NCBI RefSeq assembly: GCF_023016805.1
Contig: NZ_JALKCH010000002.1
Span: 124,001 to 188,000, forward strand
Length of the DNA: 64,000 bases
DNA from: Ancylobacter crimeensis
GTDB lineage: Bacteria; Pseudomonadota; Alphaproteobacteria; Rhizobiales; Xanthobacteraceae
Direction: 5' to 3'
Shown: piece after piece, positions 55,859 to 63,488 of the stretch
How positions within the stretch are numbered: the stretch's first letter is position 1
How the letters are laid out: each line of letters starts with the position of its first letter
The notes under the pieces: generated by a model
Seen by the model: only the letters and a program-made list of their open reading frames with translations
What the model was told of the DNA's origin: nothing
Database searches by the model: none
Made by a program: the position numbers and the translations under genes

Positions 55859-55925
55859 GGGAAAACCTGCTTTCAGAACGGTCGCATGGTCGCGAAGCGG
55901 TAGCTGCAGTGCAGCATGGGTACCA

Positions 55926-55942
55926 TTGGACAATTTGTCCAA
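55926..55942. promoter_or_regulatory. Perfect 17-base palindrome in the cyoA promoter region
   Basis: TTGGACAATTTGTCCAA is a perfect inverted repeat of 8 bases around a single T, 68 bases upstream of the cyoA start and about 100 upstream of the divergent MFS start. It looks like a dimeric repressor or activator site. It is not the FNR/FixK consensus (TTGAT-N4-ATCAA), so the binding protein is unknown. Confidence 0.6.
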
Positions 55943-56041
55943 GCCGGGCAATCCTTGTCGCAGGCTCCGCGGGCCATAGACCAATCGGAAGGGACTTCTT
56001 TTCCGACACATGCCAACCTGTTGTTTTAGCGAGCGGACATA

Positions 56042-57367
56042 ATGGCTCAGGTCGTTTCCAGCCTTGAAAGAGACGCACGGCGCATCCATGCGAGTGGGCA
56101 CGCGCACGGCGAGGTTCAGCCGGGCGAGATCGCCGTTGGCGTGGTGATCGGTCGCGCCTCGGAATTTTTCGATTTCTTCGTCTACGCCATCGCCTCCGTC
56201 ATCGTGTTCCCGAAGCTCATTTTTCCCTTCGTGGATCCACTGACCGGCACGCTGTACTCCTTCGGCATCTTCGCGCTCGCCTTCATCGCGCGCCCCTTCG
56301 GCACAGCGCTTTTCCTCGCGGTAGACCGGAGCTCGGGCCGCGGCGCCAAACTCGGCCTCGCCCTGTTCCTGCTCGGCACCTCGACGGTTCTGATCGCGTT
56401 CCTGCCGGGCTATGATCAGATCGGCATATCCGCGGCCTGGCTGCTCGCAGCCTTCCGCATCGGGCAGGGCGTCGCCTGGGGCGGCACGTGGGACGGCCTC
56501 GCCCCACTGCTCTCGCTGACCGCACCGGAGGATCGCCGCGGTTGGTACGCCATGCTGCCGCAGCTCGGCGCACCCATCGGGCTCATCATCGCGAGCGCCC
56601 TGTTCGCCTTCTTCGTCGGGAATCTGTCGCATTACGACTTCTTCTCCTGGGGCTGGCGGTATCCCTTCTTCGTGGCCTTCGCGATCAATGTGGTGGCGTT
56701 GTTCGCCCGCCTCCGCATGGCCGTGACGCCAGAATACACCGAATTGTTCCGTCGCGGCGACCTTGAACCCGCCAAGGTTTCCGAGACCCTCGCCGCTGAG
56801 GGGCGCGGCATTGCGATCGGCGCGTTCGCTCCCCTCGCCACCTTCGCGCTGTTCCACATGGTGACGGTGTTCCCGCTCTCCTGGGTGTTCCTCTTCACCG
56901 ATGAAGGCCCGACCCGGTTCCTGATGATCGAGGTGATCGCCGCCTTTTTCGGGCTGGTCGCCGTGGTCGCGTCGGGCGCGGTTGCGGACAAGGTCGGCCG
57001 ACGAAACCTGCTCGGCGGCACGGCGGCGGCGATCGCGGTGTTCAGCGGCTTCGCTCCCCAGCTGCTCAATGGCGGCGTGGTCGGCGAGAGCGTCTTCATG
57101 CTGCTGGCCTTTACCCTGCTGGGGCTGTCCTTCGGCCAGGCCTCCGGCGTGGTGGCCTCGAACTTCCAGCGTCGCTATCGCTATACCGCCTCGGCCTTGA
57201 CCAACGACTTCGCGTGGCTGTTCGGCGCGGGCTTCGCCCCGCTCGCGGCATTGCTGCTGTCCAGCCATTTCGGGCTCATCGCCTCGGGGGCCTATCTGCT
57301 CTCCGGAGCCCTGTGCACCCTGGCGGCACTGCTGCTCAACAAGAGGCTGGAACTGGCGTCCGGCTGA
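56042..57367 (+). CDS. MFS transporter, metabolite:H+ symporter (MHS) type
   Basis: Twelve-helix transporter of 441 aa. The N-terminal half carries VVIGRASEFFDFFVYAIASVIVFPKLIFP, the signature of the MHS group (relatives of ShiA/ProP/KgtP), and GIFALAFIARPFGTALF. A second half begins near residue 245. The usual inter-domain motif G-x3-D-x2-G-R-R is recognisable as VADKVGRRNLLGG. It is divergent from cyoA, sharing the promoter region with the palindrome at 55926-55942, an arrangement suggesting common control with the quinol oxidase. The substrate is unknown. Confidence 0.9.
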   Translation: MAQVVSSLERDARRIHASGHAHGEVQPGEIAVGVVIGRASEFFDFFVYAIASVIVFPKLIFPFVDPLTGTLYSFGIFALAFIARPFGTALFLAVDRSSGRGAKLGLALFLLGTSTVLIAFLPGYDQIGISAAWLLAAFRIGQGVAWGGTWDGLAPLLSLTAPEDRRGWYAMLPQLGAPIGLIIASALFAFFVGNLSHYDFFSWGWRYPFFVAFAINVVALFARLRMAVTPEYTELFRRGDLEPAKVSETLAAEGRGIAIGAFAPLATFALFHMVTVFPLSWVFLFTDEGPTRFLMIEVIAAFFGLVAVVASGAVADKVGRRNLLGGTAAAIAVFSGFAPQLLNGGVVGESVFMLLAFTLLGLSFGQASGVVASNFQRRYRYTASALTNDFAWLFGAGFAPLAALLLSSHFGLIASGAYLLSGALCTLAALLLNKRLELASG

Positions 57368-57370
57368 GTC

Positions 57371-58822
57371 TCAACCGCTCGCACCGGGCTCTTCCGCGCC
57401 CGGCGCGAGCGGCAGCGTCACACATTGCTCCAGTCCGCCTCCGCTGCGGTTGCGCAGCGTGAGGCGGCCGCCGTTACGGCCGACGATCTCATGGGCGATG
57501 GCAAGGCCCAGACCTGCTCCCGGCACGGCCTGGGTGCGGGCGGGGTCGATACGGAAGAAGGGTTCGAAGGCCCGTGCCATCAGTTCCTCCGGGATGCCCG
57601 GTCCGCGATCCATGATGATGATGACGGCCTGTCGCCTTTCGCGCGTCACCCGCACCTGCGCGCCCCGGCCGTGAGTCGCCGCGTTGATGACGAGATTGCG
57701 CACCGCGCGTTTCAGGGACAGCGGGCGGCCGAAGACGAGGGTGGGCACGGTGCCCTCCAGCTCGACGGCGAGCCCCTGATGGGCGAGGTCGCTGGCGACG
57801 TCGCGCACCAGCACGTCGAGAGCGATGGCGGTACGGGAAGACGGCTCCACCTCCTCCCGGACGAGGCGAATCGCACTGTCGGCGATGCGGTCGAGCTCGT
57901 CGAGGTCGGAGATCCAGCTGTCCTTGTCTTCGCTGTCGAGGAATTCGGCGCGCAGTCGCATCCGGGTCATCGGCGTACGTAGATCGTGGCCCGCGGCCGC
58001 GACGAGGCGCATCCGGCTCTCCATCGCCCCGCGCAACCGGGCCGACAGGCGGTTCACCGCGCTCGCTGCCGCACGCACCTCCGCTGGCCCGTCCTCGGGC
58101 AGCGGAGCAAATTCACCATCGGGCCCGACGGCGGCGACGGAGCGCTCGATCAGCGCCAGCGGCTCGGTGAGACGCCGCACCATCACGACTGCGACCGCCG
58201 TGGCGCCGAGCGCGATAAGCATGGCCCAGGCGATCAGCGCCATGCCCCTGTCCTCCTGAGGGGGGACGATGGGCAGGGGCACGGTGAGCCAGCGCCCGTC
58301 GGCGATCCGCATGGAAATGACGGGAGTGGGATAGGAGGGGCGATCATGCACCTCGACCCGTTCGCTGCGTCCCAGCCTCTGCAACGCTGCGTTCACGCCG
58401 CGTGCCGGGGGACTCTCATTGCCGAAATGGGGCGGGGGAGGCGGCGGTCCGAAAATGGCGTCGAGCGCGCGTCGTAGCGGCCCGGGGCCCATTCCTGGCC
58501 GTTCGTCGGGCGGCGGAGGTCCGGGAGGCCCGGAAGGCTCGTCGGGAGCTGCCGCCGGCGGCTTGGTGCGCAGACCGAATTGGCCGAGTCTCAGCTCGGT
58601 CGCTTCCCCGTTGTCGGGAATATGGGCTGCGAGATCGGCCAGGAGGGCGAGTTGAATCGCGGTCGCATCTTCAGCCAGTTGAAAGCGCGGGGGCGCCAGG
58701 AACAGGAAGGATAGCCAGGTGGCCAGCGCCACGACCAGCAGCACCGCACCCACCATCAGCAAGGTGAGCTTGGCGCGCAGGGTTTTCATGGCGCCGAGCG
58801 AGCCGATCCGGCCGCGGCTCAT
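57371..58822 (-). CDS. Sensor histidine kinase with proline-rich periplasmic loop
   Basis: Two-component kinase of 483 aa: first helix about residues 18-43, periplasmic domain about 45-192, second helix 195-216, HAMP domain, dimerisation domain with H279 (AAAGHDLRTPMTRMRLR) and ATPase domain (NLVINAATHG, DRGPGIP, GAGLGLAIAHEIVGRNGG). It resembles the EnvZ/CpxA-like kinases. The periplasmic loop has long proline runs (GPPGPPPP near 98-105, FGPPPPPPHFG near 124-134), unusual for a sensor. ATG 58822 overlaps the regulator stop (ATGA); ATG 58789 is an alternative. It probably senses an envelope signal for the adjacent regulator. Confidence 0.92.
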   Translation of the reverse strand: MSRGRIGSLGAMKTLRAKLTLLMVGAVLLVVALATWLSFLFLAPPRFQLAEDATAIQLALLADLAAHIPDNGEATELRLGQFGLRTKPPAAAPDEPSGPPGPPPPDERPGMGPGPLRRALDAIFGPPPPPPHFGNESPPARGVNAALQRLGRSERVEVHDRPSYPTPVISMRIADGRWLTVPLPIVPPQEDRGMALIAWAMLIALGATAVAVVMVRRLTEPLALIERSVAAVGPDGEFAPLPEDGPAEVRAAASAVNRLSARLRGAMESRMRLVAAAGHDLRTPMTRMRLRAEFLDSEDKDSWISDLDELDRIADSAIRLVREEVEPSSRTAIALDVLVRDVASDLAHQGLAVELEGTVPTLVFGRPLSLKRAVRNLVINAATHGRGAQVRVTRERRQAVIIIMDRGPGIPEELMARAFEPFFRIDPARTQAVPGAGLGLAIAHEIVGRNGGRLTLRNRSGGGLEQCVTLPLAPGAEEPGASG

Positions 58823-59616
58823 GCGTTGCTTCCCTTGTCGGGGAGGGTTGCCGGCTGGCGCTCATGGCGGGTCTCGACCGGCACGGCGAGCTGATAGCCG
58901 CCATTGCGCAGGGTCTTGAGCAGGTTGAAATTTCCGGCATCGCCCAGTTTGCGGCGTACCCGGCTCACGAGCACGTCGATCGAGCGATCGAAGGCACCTG
59001 CCCCACGCCCCTGCGTGATGTCGAGCAACTGCTCGCGCGAGAGGAGACGGCCCGGTCGCTCGAGAAAGGCCAGCAACAGGTCGAATTCCGCGCCGGTGAG
59101 GGCGATCTCTCCGCCGTCCCGGCCCACGACGCGCCGTGTCGCCGGATCGGCGAGGAAGCCGGCAAAGGCGTAGGCTGTGGACGGCGTGGCGCCGGGCGCG
59201 GTCGTGGTCTCGCCCGTCCGGCGCAGCACGGCACGGATGCGGGCGACCAGCTCGCGGGGGTTGAAGGGCTTGCCGAGGTAATCGTCAGCCCCGACCTCCA
59301 GCCCTATGATGCGGTCGACATCCTCTTTGAGTGCAGTGAGGAGGATGATGGAAACACGTGAACGGGCGCGCAGAGCGCGGCACAGGTCGAGGCCGGAAAT
59401 ATCCGGCAGCATCAGGTCAAGGACCACGAGGTCGATGCGCTGGGTGGCGAGGCACTTCTCGGCCTCGCGGCCATTTTCGGCGAGACTGACGCGGAAACCC
59501 TGCCCCTGGAGATACCGGCCGAGGAGCTTGCGGATTTCCTGATCGTCGTCGACGACCAATATATGCGCGCTGTTCTCCACGGCCCTGTCCTGTGTTCCGG
59601 TCTTTCCGTTCCTCAT
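58819..59616 (-). CDS. OmpR-family response regulator
   Basis: Response regulator of 265 aa with receiver (acidic residues D23-D25, phosphoacceptor D67 in VVLDLMLPDISG, Lys in GKPFNPREL) and a C-terminal winged helix (LTGAEFDLLLAFLERPGRLLSREQLLD; DRSIDVLVSRVRRKLGD). ATG 59616 is tentative; in-frame ATGs at 59637 and 59727 would lengthen the polar N-terminus, and none has a strong ribosome-binding site. It is coupled to the kinase gene and divergent from the proline/glycine-rich exported protein, its likely target. Confidence 0.93.
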   Translation of the reverse strand: MRNGKTGTQDRAVENSAHILVVDDDQEIRKLLGRYLQGQGFRVSLAENGREAEKCLATQRIDLVVLDLMLPDISGLDLCRALRARSRVSIILLTALKEDVDRIIGLEVGADDYLGKPFNPRELVARIRAVLRRTGETTTAPGATPSTAYAFAGFLADPATRRVVGRDGGEIALTGAEFDLLLAFLERPGRLLSREQLLDITQGRGAGAFDRSIDVLVSRVRRKLGDAGNFNLLKTLRNGGYQLAVPVETRHERQPATLPDKGSNA

Positions 59617-59689
59617 GTCTGGCGATGCATATCGCATCGGCTCGCGGAAGTCCGGGGCATTGGGAAACGAAGGGTTGCCAGCACCGGCT

Positions 59690-59727
59690 GAGACATGTTC
59701 GGCAACAAATTTCCCGCAACGAGACAT
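59690..59727. promoter_or_regulatory. Direct repeat GAGACAT upstream of the proline-rich protein gene
   Basis: GAGACAT occurs at 59690-59696 and 59721-59727, 31 bases apart start to start (three helical turns), in the gap between the divergent regulator and exported-protein genes. OmpR-type regulators bind direct repeats, so this is a weak candidate site. Confidence 0.3.
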
Positions 59728-59811
59728 CTTGGGACACGTCCGGACCTAAGGGCGCAATCCAGCACGCTCATCTTCGGCGGCGTCAAGCGACACCGAACAC
59801 AGGAGATGAGG

Positions 59812-60606
59812 ATGAAGCAAGCCTTCGTCACCCTGGCCGCCACCGCGCTGGGCGCGGTCGTGGTCACGGCCGCCACTGTGGGTGGTACGTCCTGGATGGA
59901 GTCCAGTGCGCAGGCCCAGCCGGTCGACCCGTCCGCGCTCGCGGCTCCGGCAGGGGGGCCTGACGCCCGCGGGCCCTATGCCCAGGGGCCCGGCGGGGAT
60001 CACTGCCGCATGGGTGGAGCCATGCCGCCCTTTGGCGGTCCCGGCCGTCCCGGGCGAGGCTTCCCGCCTCCGCCTCCTCCTGGCGGTCCAATGGGTGGGC
60101 AGATGGCGCTCGCGGCACGATTGAGCGCTGCCGAGACCCTCGTGGGCATCCGCAGTGAGCAGCTTGGCGTCTGGCGCGCCTTCACCGATGCACTGCTGGC
60201 CCTCGCCCCGCCGCGGCGGCCCGGTCCGGGACCGAAGGAGGCCGGCGCGCCTGCCGTTTCGCCGTCGGGCCCGGAAAAGCCGGCTGACGGCGCCGCGCCG
60301 GCCGGGCCGGATCCGTTCCTTCCGTTCGCCGATCTCGCCGCGCGTTCGAGCGAGCGGGCCAAGGCGGCCGAGACGCTGAACAATGCCGCCAATGCGCTGC
60401 GTGCAGCTCTGACTCCTGAGCAGATCGCCCGCTTCGTCGCGGTCGGTCCGCTTGTGCCCCCGCCGCGTGGGTCTGGGCCGGGGCCGCGTGGGCCCCGCTT
60501 CGGCGGTCCCGCTCATGGGCCGGATCGCGGTCCGGGTTGCGAGGGACCTGAAGCCCCGCCATCCGATGCAGGCCCCGACGCTTCACCTTCGCCCGACATG
60601 GAGTGA
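59812..60606 (+). CDS. Exported proline/glycine-rich protein, possible Spy/CpxP-like LTxxQ protein
   Basis: Exported protein of 264 aa with a signal peptide (VTLAATALGAVVVTAATVGG). The mature part opens with a Pro/Gly-rich tract (PPPPPPGGPMGG), then a helical core (about 100-215) with RLSAAETLVGIRSEQLGVWRAFTDALLALA and TLNNAANALRAALTPEQIARF; L-T-P-E-Q fits the LTxxQ motif of Spy/CpxP periplasmic chaperones and metal-stress proteins. The C-terminus is again Pro/Gly-rich. ATG 59812 has AGGAG six bases upstream; ATG 59806 is in frame but too close to it. It is divergent from an OmpR-type two-component system, matching the Cpx-like arrangement where the kinase's regulator controls the chaperone. 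Low-complexity composition makes the family call moderate. Confidence 0.75.
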   Translation: MKQAFVTLAATALGAVVVTAATVGGTSWMESSAQAQPVDPSALAAPAGGPDARGPYAQGPGGDHCRMGGAMPPFGGPGRPGRGFPPPPPPGGPMGGQMALAARLSAAETLVGIRSEQLGVWRAFTDALLALAPPRRPGPGPKEAGAPAVSPSGPEKPADGAAPAGPDPFLPFADLAARSSERAKAAETLNNAANALRAALTPEQIARFVAVGPLVPPPRGSGPGPRGPRFGGPAHGPDRGPGCEGPEAPPSDAGPDASPSPDME

Positions 60607-60657
60607 CGGGCGGAGCTGACGATCGTCCACATCCGCCCCGCTGGCCGATCGTCAGAC

Positions 60658-60692
60658 GAGCGGGCGCGCTGCCCCACACGGCGCGCCCGCTC
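60658..60692. terminator. Stem-loop terminator between convergent genes
   Basis: GAGCGGGCGCGC (60658-60669) pairs perfectly over 12 bases with GCGCGCCCGCTC (60681-60692), with an 11-base loop and a short pyrimidine tail (ACCTTTCTC). It lies between the exported-protein gene and the convergent GntR gene and can serve both strands. Confidence 0.75.
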
Positions 60693-60720
60693 ACCTTTCT
60701 CAAAGTCGGAATGTGAAGCC

Positions 60721-61425
60721 TCAGCCTTCCGACGGCTGGTCCTGTCGCGCCAGCAGCTTGCGCTCGACCGTTTGCAGATGCGTGCGCATCGCCGTTGCCG
60801 CCCCTGCGACATCGCGATCCTCGATCGCCTGCACGATGCGCTCATGCTCGGCGAAGCTGTGATGGTCAGGTGCCGGTTTCACCGGCTGAACCCGCAGTCG
60901 GCCCCATGTGACGGCCCGGCGCACAGCGTTCAGCGTGTCGAACAGGCCGAGCAGCAGGGCGTTGTGGGTCGCCTCCGCCACCGTGCGGTGCAGGCGGGTA
61001 TCCCAGCCCTCATATTGCCGCCATGTCTCGGCCTGGCGTGAGCGGGCGAGGCACAGGCGCATCTCCGCAATGTCCGCCGGCGTCGCCATGAAAGCGGCGC
61101 TGCGCGCGAGCTCCGGCTCCATGGCAAGCCGGGCGCGCATCACCTCGGTCGGGTTGCTGCGTCGTGCCAGCGCGCCGATATCGGCGAAGGTGTCGAGCGG
61201 GCGGCCGCCGACGAAGGTGCCTTTGCCGACATGGCGCCAGATCTCGCCTTCCTGCTCCAGCACATCCAGCGCCTTTCGCAGCTCGGCCCGCGATACGCCG
61301 ATGAGCCCGGCCAGCTCGCGTTCCGGCGGCAGCCTGCGATCCTCGGGCAGATTCGCCTGCGCGAGATAGGCGCGCAACTGCGTCACGAGGCTGACCTCAG
61401 GCGTGGGACGGTCGGCTGCAAGCAT
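60721..61425 (-). CDS. FadR/GntR family transcriptional regulator
   Basis: Regulator of 234 aa with an N-terminal winged helix (about 20-75, RRLPPERELAGLIGVSRAELRKALDVLEQEGEIWRHVGKGTFV) and a helical FCD ligand-binding domain (about 85-225, with metal-site residues in WDTRLHRTVAEATHN and AEHERIVQAIEDRD). FCD domains usually bind a small carboxylate with a metal ion. ATG 61425 is chosen; an upstream TTG at 61443 would overlap the operator. It is divergent from a SsuABC/TauABC-type transporter, which it probably represses through the AACCAA/TTGGTT sites in the gap. Confidence 0.9.
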   Translation of the reverse strand: MLAADRPTPEVSLVTQLRAYLAQANLPEDRRLPPERELAGLIGVSRAELRKALDVLEQEGEIWRHVGKGTFVGGRPLDTFADIGALARRSNPTEVMRARLAMEPELARSAAFMATPADIAEMRLCLARSRQAETWRQYEGWDTRLHRTVAEATHNALLLGLFDTLNAVRRAVTWGRLRVQPVKPAPDHHSFAEHERIVQAIEDRDVAGAATAMRTHLQTVERKLLARQDQPSEG

Positions 61426-61437
61426 CGAGAAAGATCC

Positions 61438-61457
61438 AACCAAAGAGACGATTGGTT
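61438..61457. promoter_or_regulatory. FadR-type operator, site 1
   Basis: AACCAA (61438-61443) and TTGGTT (61452-61457) form an inverted repeat with an 8-base spacer, right at the start of the GntR gene. It shares half-sites with the second site at 61535-61557. Confidence 0.55.
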
Positions 61458-61534
61458 TGATTTAGACGCGCGATCACGCCGGCGTCAACGGGTGCCGATG
61501 CAATAAAGCCTTGACGTTTCGGTAGAACGTCGCT

Positions 61535-61557
61535 TAAACCAAGATGAAATTGGTTTA
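61535..61557. promoter_or_regulatory. FadR-type operator, site 2
   Basis: TAAACCAA (61535-61542) and TTGGTTTA (61550-61557) form a perfect 8-base inverted repeat with a 7-base spacer, 57 bases before the binding-protein start. The same AACCAA/TTGGTT halves occur in site 1, so one regulator probably binds both and controls both divergent genes. Confidence 0.65.
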
Positions 61558-61613
61558 GCATTGATCGCGAACATCGGAAGCGGATCAACCGCTCCGTCCC
61601 ATGGGAGTCGAAC

Positions 61614-62642
61614 ATGCCCAACGCCAAAGCCTGCCGATCCCTTCCCTCGTCCCGCGCCGGCCGCGTCCTTCGCGGCCCCGGCCTTGCCGCGCTTGTTGCA
61701 GGCCTTCTCGCCTTCGCCGCTCCGGCCGATGCCGGCACGGTCCGCGTCGCCTTGGGTGATATCGCCAGCGCCGAAACCCTGAACCTCTTGGTCGCCTTCG
61801 AGCGTGCCAAGGAGCAGGGCGTCGATGTCCAACTCACCTTCCTGAAGTCCGAGGACATCGCCGCGCAGGCGGTGGTCAGCGGGCAGGCCGATATCGGTGT
61901 CGGCGGTCCCTATGCGCTGATCCAGAAGGTCAAGGTGCCGGTGCGCATGTTCCTGCAGCTCTCGACCCTGCGCTTCTATCCGGTGGTGAATGCGGAGTTC
62001 TACAAGGACTGGAAGGACCTCGACGGACAGGAGATCGCGGTTCATTCACGCGGTTCGGGCACCGAGGCGGTCATGAAGATGATGGCGGACAAGAAGGGTA
62101 TCGCCTTCTCCAAAATCAGCTATGTGCCGGGTTCGGAAGTGCGCGCCGGCGCGCTCCTGCAGGGCAATGTGAAGGCCAGCATCGTGGATGCCGCCGGCCG
62201 ACGCCTGCTGGAAGCCAAGGCGCCCGGCAAGTTCATCGTGCTGCCGATGGAAGGTGTTTCGGCCACCGACGAAGCGCTGTTCGCCCGCGAGGACTTCTTG
62301 AAGGACAATGCCAAGGATGTCGCCACGCTGACCGAGGCGGTGCTGCAGACATGGCGGGATGTGAACGACAATCCGGCCGTGGTCGCGGAATGGCGCGCGA
62401 AATACAAGCTGCTGCCCGACCTGCCGGCCGACCAGGCTGCCGAGATCGTCCCCTATTTCACCGAGCAGGTGAAGGCGGGCGCCTATCCCGAGAATGGCGG
62501 CGGCGAAGCGGCGGCAAAGGACGACTTCGCTTTCTACACACTGTCCGGCCAGCTTCAGGGTGACGCGGCCAGCCTCAAGGTGGCTGATTTCTGGGAACTC
62601 GGGCCGCTGAACACCGCCCTCGGCAAAGTCGGCACCAATTGA
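61614..62642 (+). CDS. SsuA/TauA/NMT1-type ABC transporter substrate-binding protein
   Basis: Periplasmic binding protein of 342 aa with an N-terminal signal (positively charged start, hydrophobic core LAALVAGLLAFAAPADA). The fold is of the nitrate/sulfonate/taurine group: VRVALGDIASAETLNLLVAFERAKEQGVDVQLTFL, then GQADIGVGGPYALIQ. Ligands in this group include alkanesulfonates, taurine, nitrate, thiamine precursors and aromatic acids. No desulfonase or other enzyme is visible in the window, and the FCD-type GntR regulator suggests a carboxylate ligand. The next two genes are the permease and ATPase. Confidence 0.9.
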   Translation: MPNAKACRSLPSSRAGRVLRGPGLAALVAGLLAFAAPADAGTVRVALGDIASAETLNLLVAFERAKEQGVDVQLTFLKSEDIAAQAVVSGQADIGVGGPYALIQKVKVPVRMFLQLSTLRFYPVVNAEFYKDWKDLDGQEIAVHSRGSGTEAVMKMMADKKGIAFSKISYVPGSEVRAGALLQGNVKASIVDAAGRRLLEAKAPGKFIVLPMEGVSATDEALFAREDFLKDNAKDVATLTEAVLQTWRDVNDNPAVVAEWRAKYKLLPDLPADQAAEIVPYFTEQVKAGAYPENGGGEAAAKDDFAFYTLSGQLQGDAASLKVADFWELGPLNTALGKVGTN

Positions 62643-62653
62643 GGCCGGCACCG

Positions 62654-63487
62654 ATGGCGGCACCCCTCGAGGTGAACGGCGCCGTGCGCGTCGCTCCCGA
62701 AGCCGGACCCGCGCGGCGACCGCTGCGCGGACTTCTCGGCGCTCATCCTTCGCTCTGGCGGCTCGCCTCGCTCGGTCTGTTCTTCCTTGTCTGGGAGATC
62801 GCCGGCCGAATCCCGATCAGCTTCGCCTTTCCCACATTCCTGGAGACGGCACGGGCCTTCCTGCGCCTGACCCTCGATGGTTCCTTCGTGACCGCCTATG
62901 CCTCGACCTTGCAGCCGCTGGTCATCGGCATAGGGATTTCCGCGGTGCTCGGCGTCGGGCTCGGTGTGGCGATGGGGTTGTCGCGCACCGCCGAATGGCT
63001 GGCCGCGCCGGTCTTCATCGTATTGCAGGCCGCGCCGATGGCGGCGCTGATCCCGCTCATCACCTTCGTCTACGGCATCGGGCTGCTGTCCAAGACGTTG
63101 GCGGTCATCATGCTGGCGCTGCCGGTGATCGTGCTCAACGGCTACAAGGCCGTGCGCAACGTGAACCCCTCGCTGGTCGACATGTGCCGCTCGTTCCAGG
63201 GGTCGGCCTGGCAGCGTATCGTGAAGATCATCATCCCCGACGCCAGCCCCGTGATCTTCGCCGGACTGCGGCTCGGTCTCGCCGCGGGCTTCATCGGCGT
63301 CATCCTCGCCGAACTCCTCATCACCCCGACCGGCATCGGCGACCTCATCACCTATCACCGCTCGGTGGCGGATTATCCCGAGATGTATGCCGCCGTCGTC
63401 TCCATCATCGTCGTGTCGACCCTGACCCTGGCCGCGCTCGAAGCCTTCGAGCTTCGCGTGCTGCGGCCGGAAAAGCGGAGAGGCTGA
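62654..63487 (+). CDS. SsuC/TauC-type ABC transporter permease
   Basis: Inner-membrane permease of 277 aa with six helices of the BPD_transp_1 family. The loop contacting the ATPase is NPSLVDMCRSFQGSAWQRIVKIIIPDASP (EAA-like), and GLRLGLAAGFIGVILAELLITPTGIGDLI is the characteristic late segment. ATG 62654 is 12 bases after the binding-protein stop with GAGG between them; an in-frame TTG at 62639 overlaps that stop and is less likely. The ATPase gene starts two bases after its stop. Confidence 0.93.
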   Translation: MAAPLEVNGAVRVAPEAGPARRPLRGLLGAHPSLWRLASLGLFFLVWEIAGRIPISFAFPTFLETARAFLRLTLDGSFVTAYASTLQPLVIGIGISAVLGVGLGVAMGLSRTAEWLAAPVFIVLQAAPMAALIPLITFVYGIGLLSKTLAVIMLALPVIVLNGYKAVRNVNPSLVDMCRSFQGSAWQRIVKIIIPDASPVIFAGLRLGLAAGFIGVILAELLITPTGIGDLITYHRSVADYPEMYAAVVSIIVVSTLTLAALEAFELRVLRPEKRRG

Positions 63488-63488
63488 G

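Noticed and set aside
55926-55942. FNR/FixK box in the cyoA promoter
   Set aside because: The palindrome lacks the TTGAT-N4-ATCAA core.
55859-57268. N-terminal extension of CyoA across the MFS gene
   Set aside because: The lipoprotein signal at TTG 55858 defines the real N-terminus; the extension is antisense to the MFS transporter.
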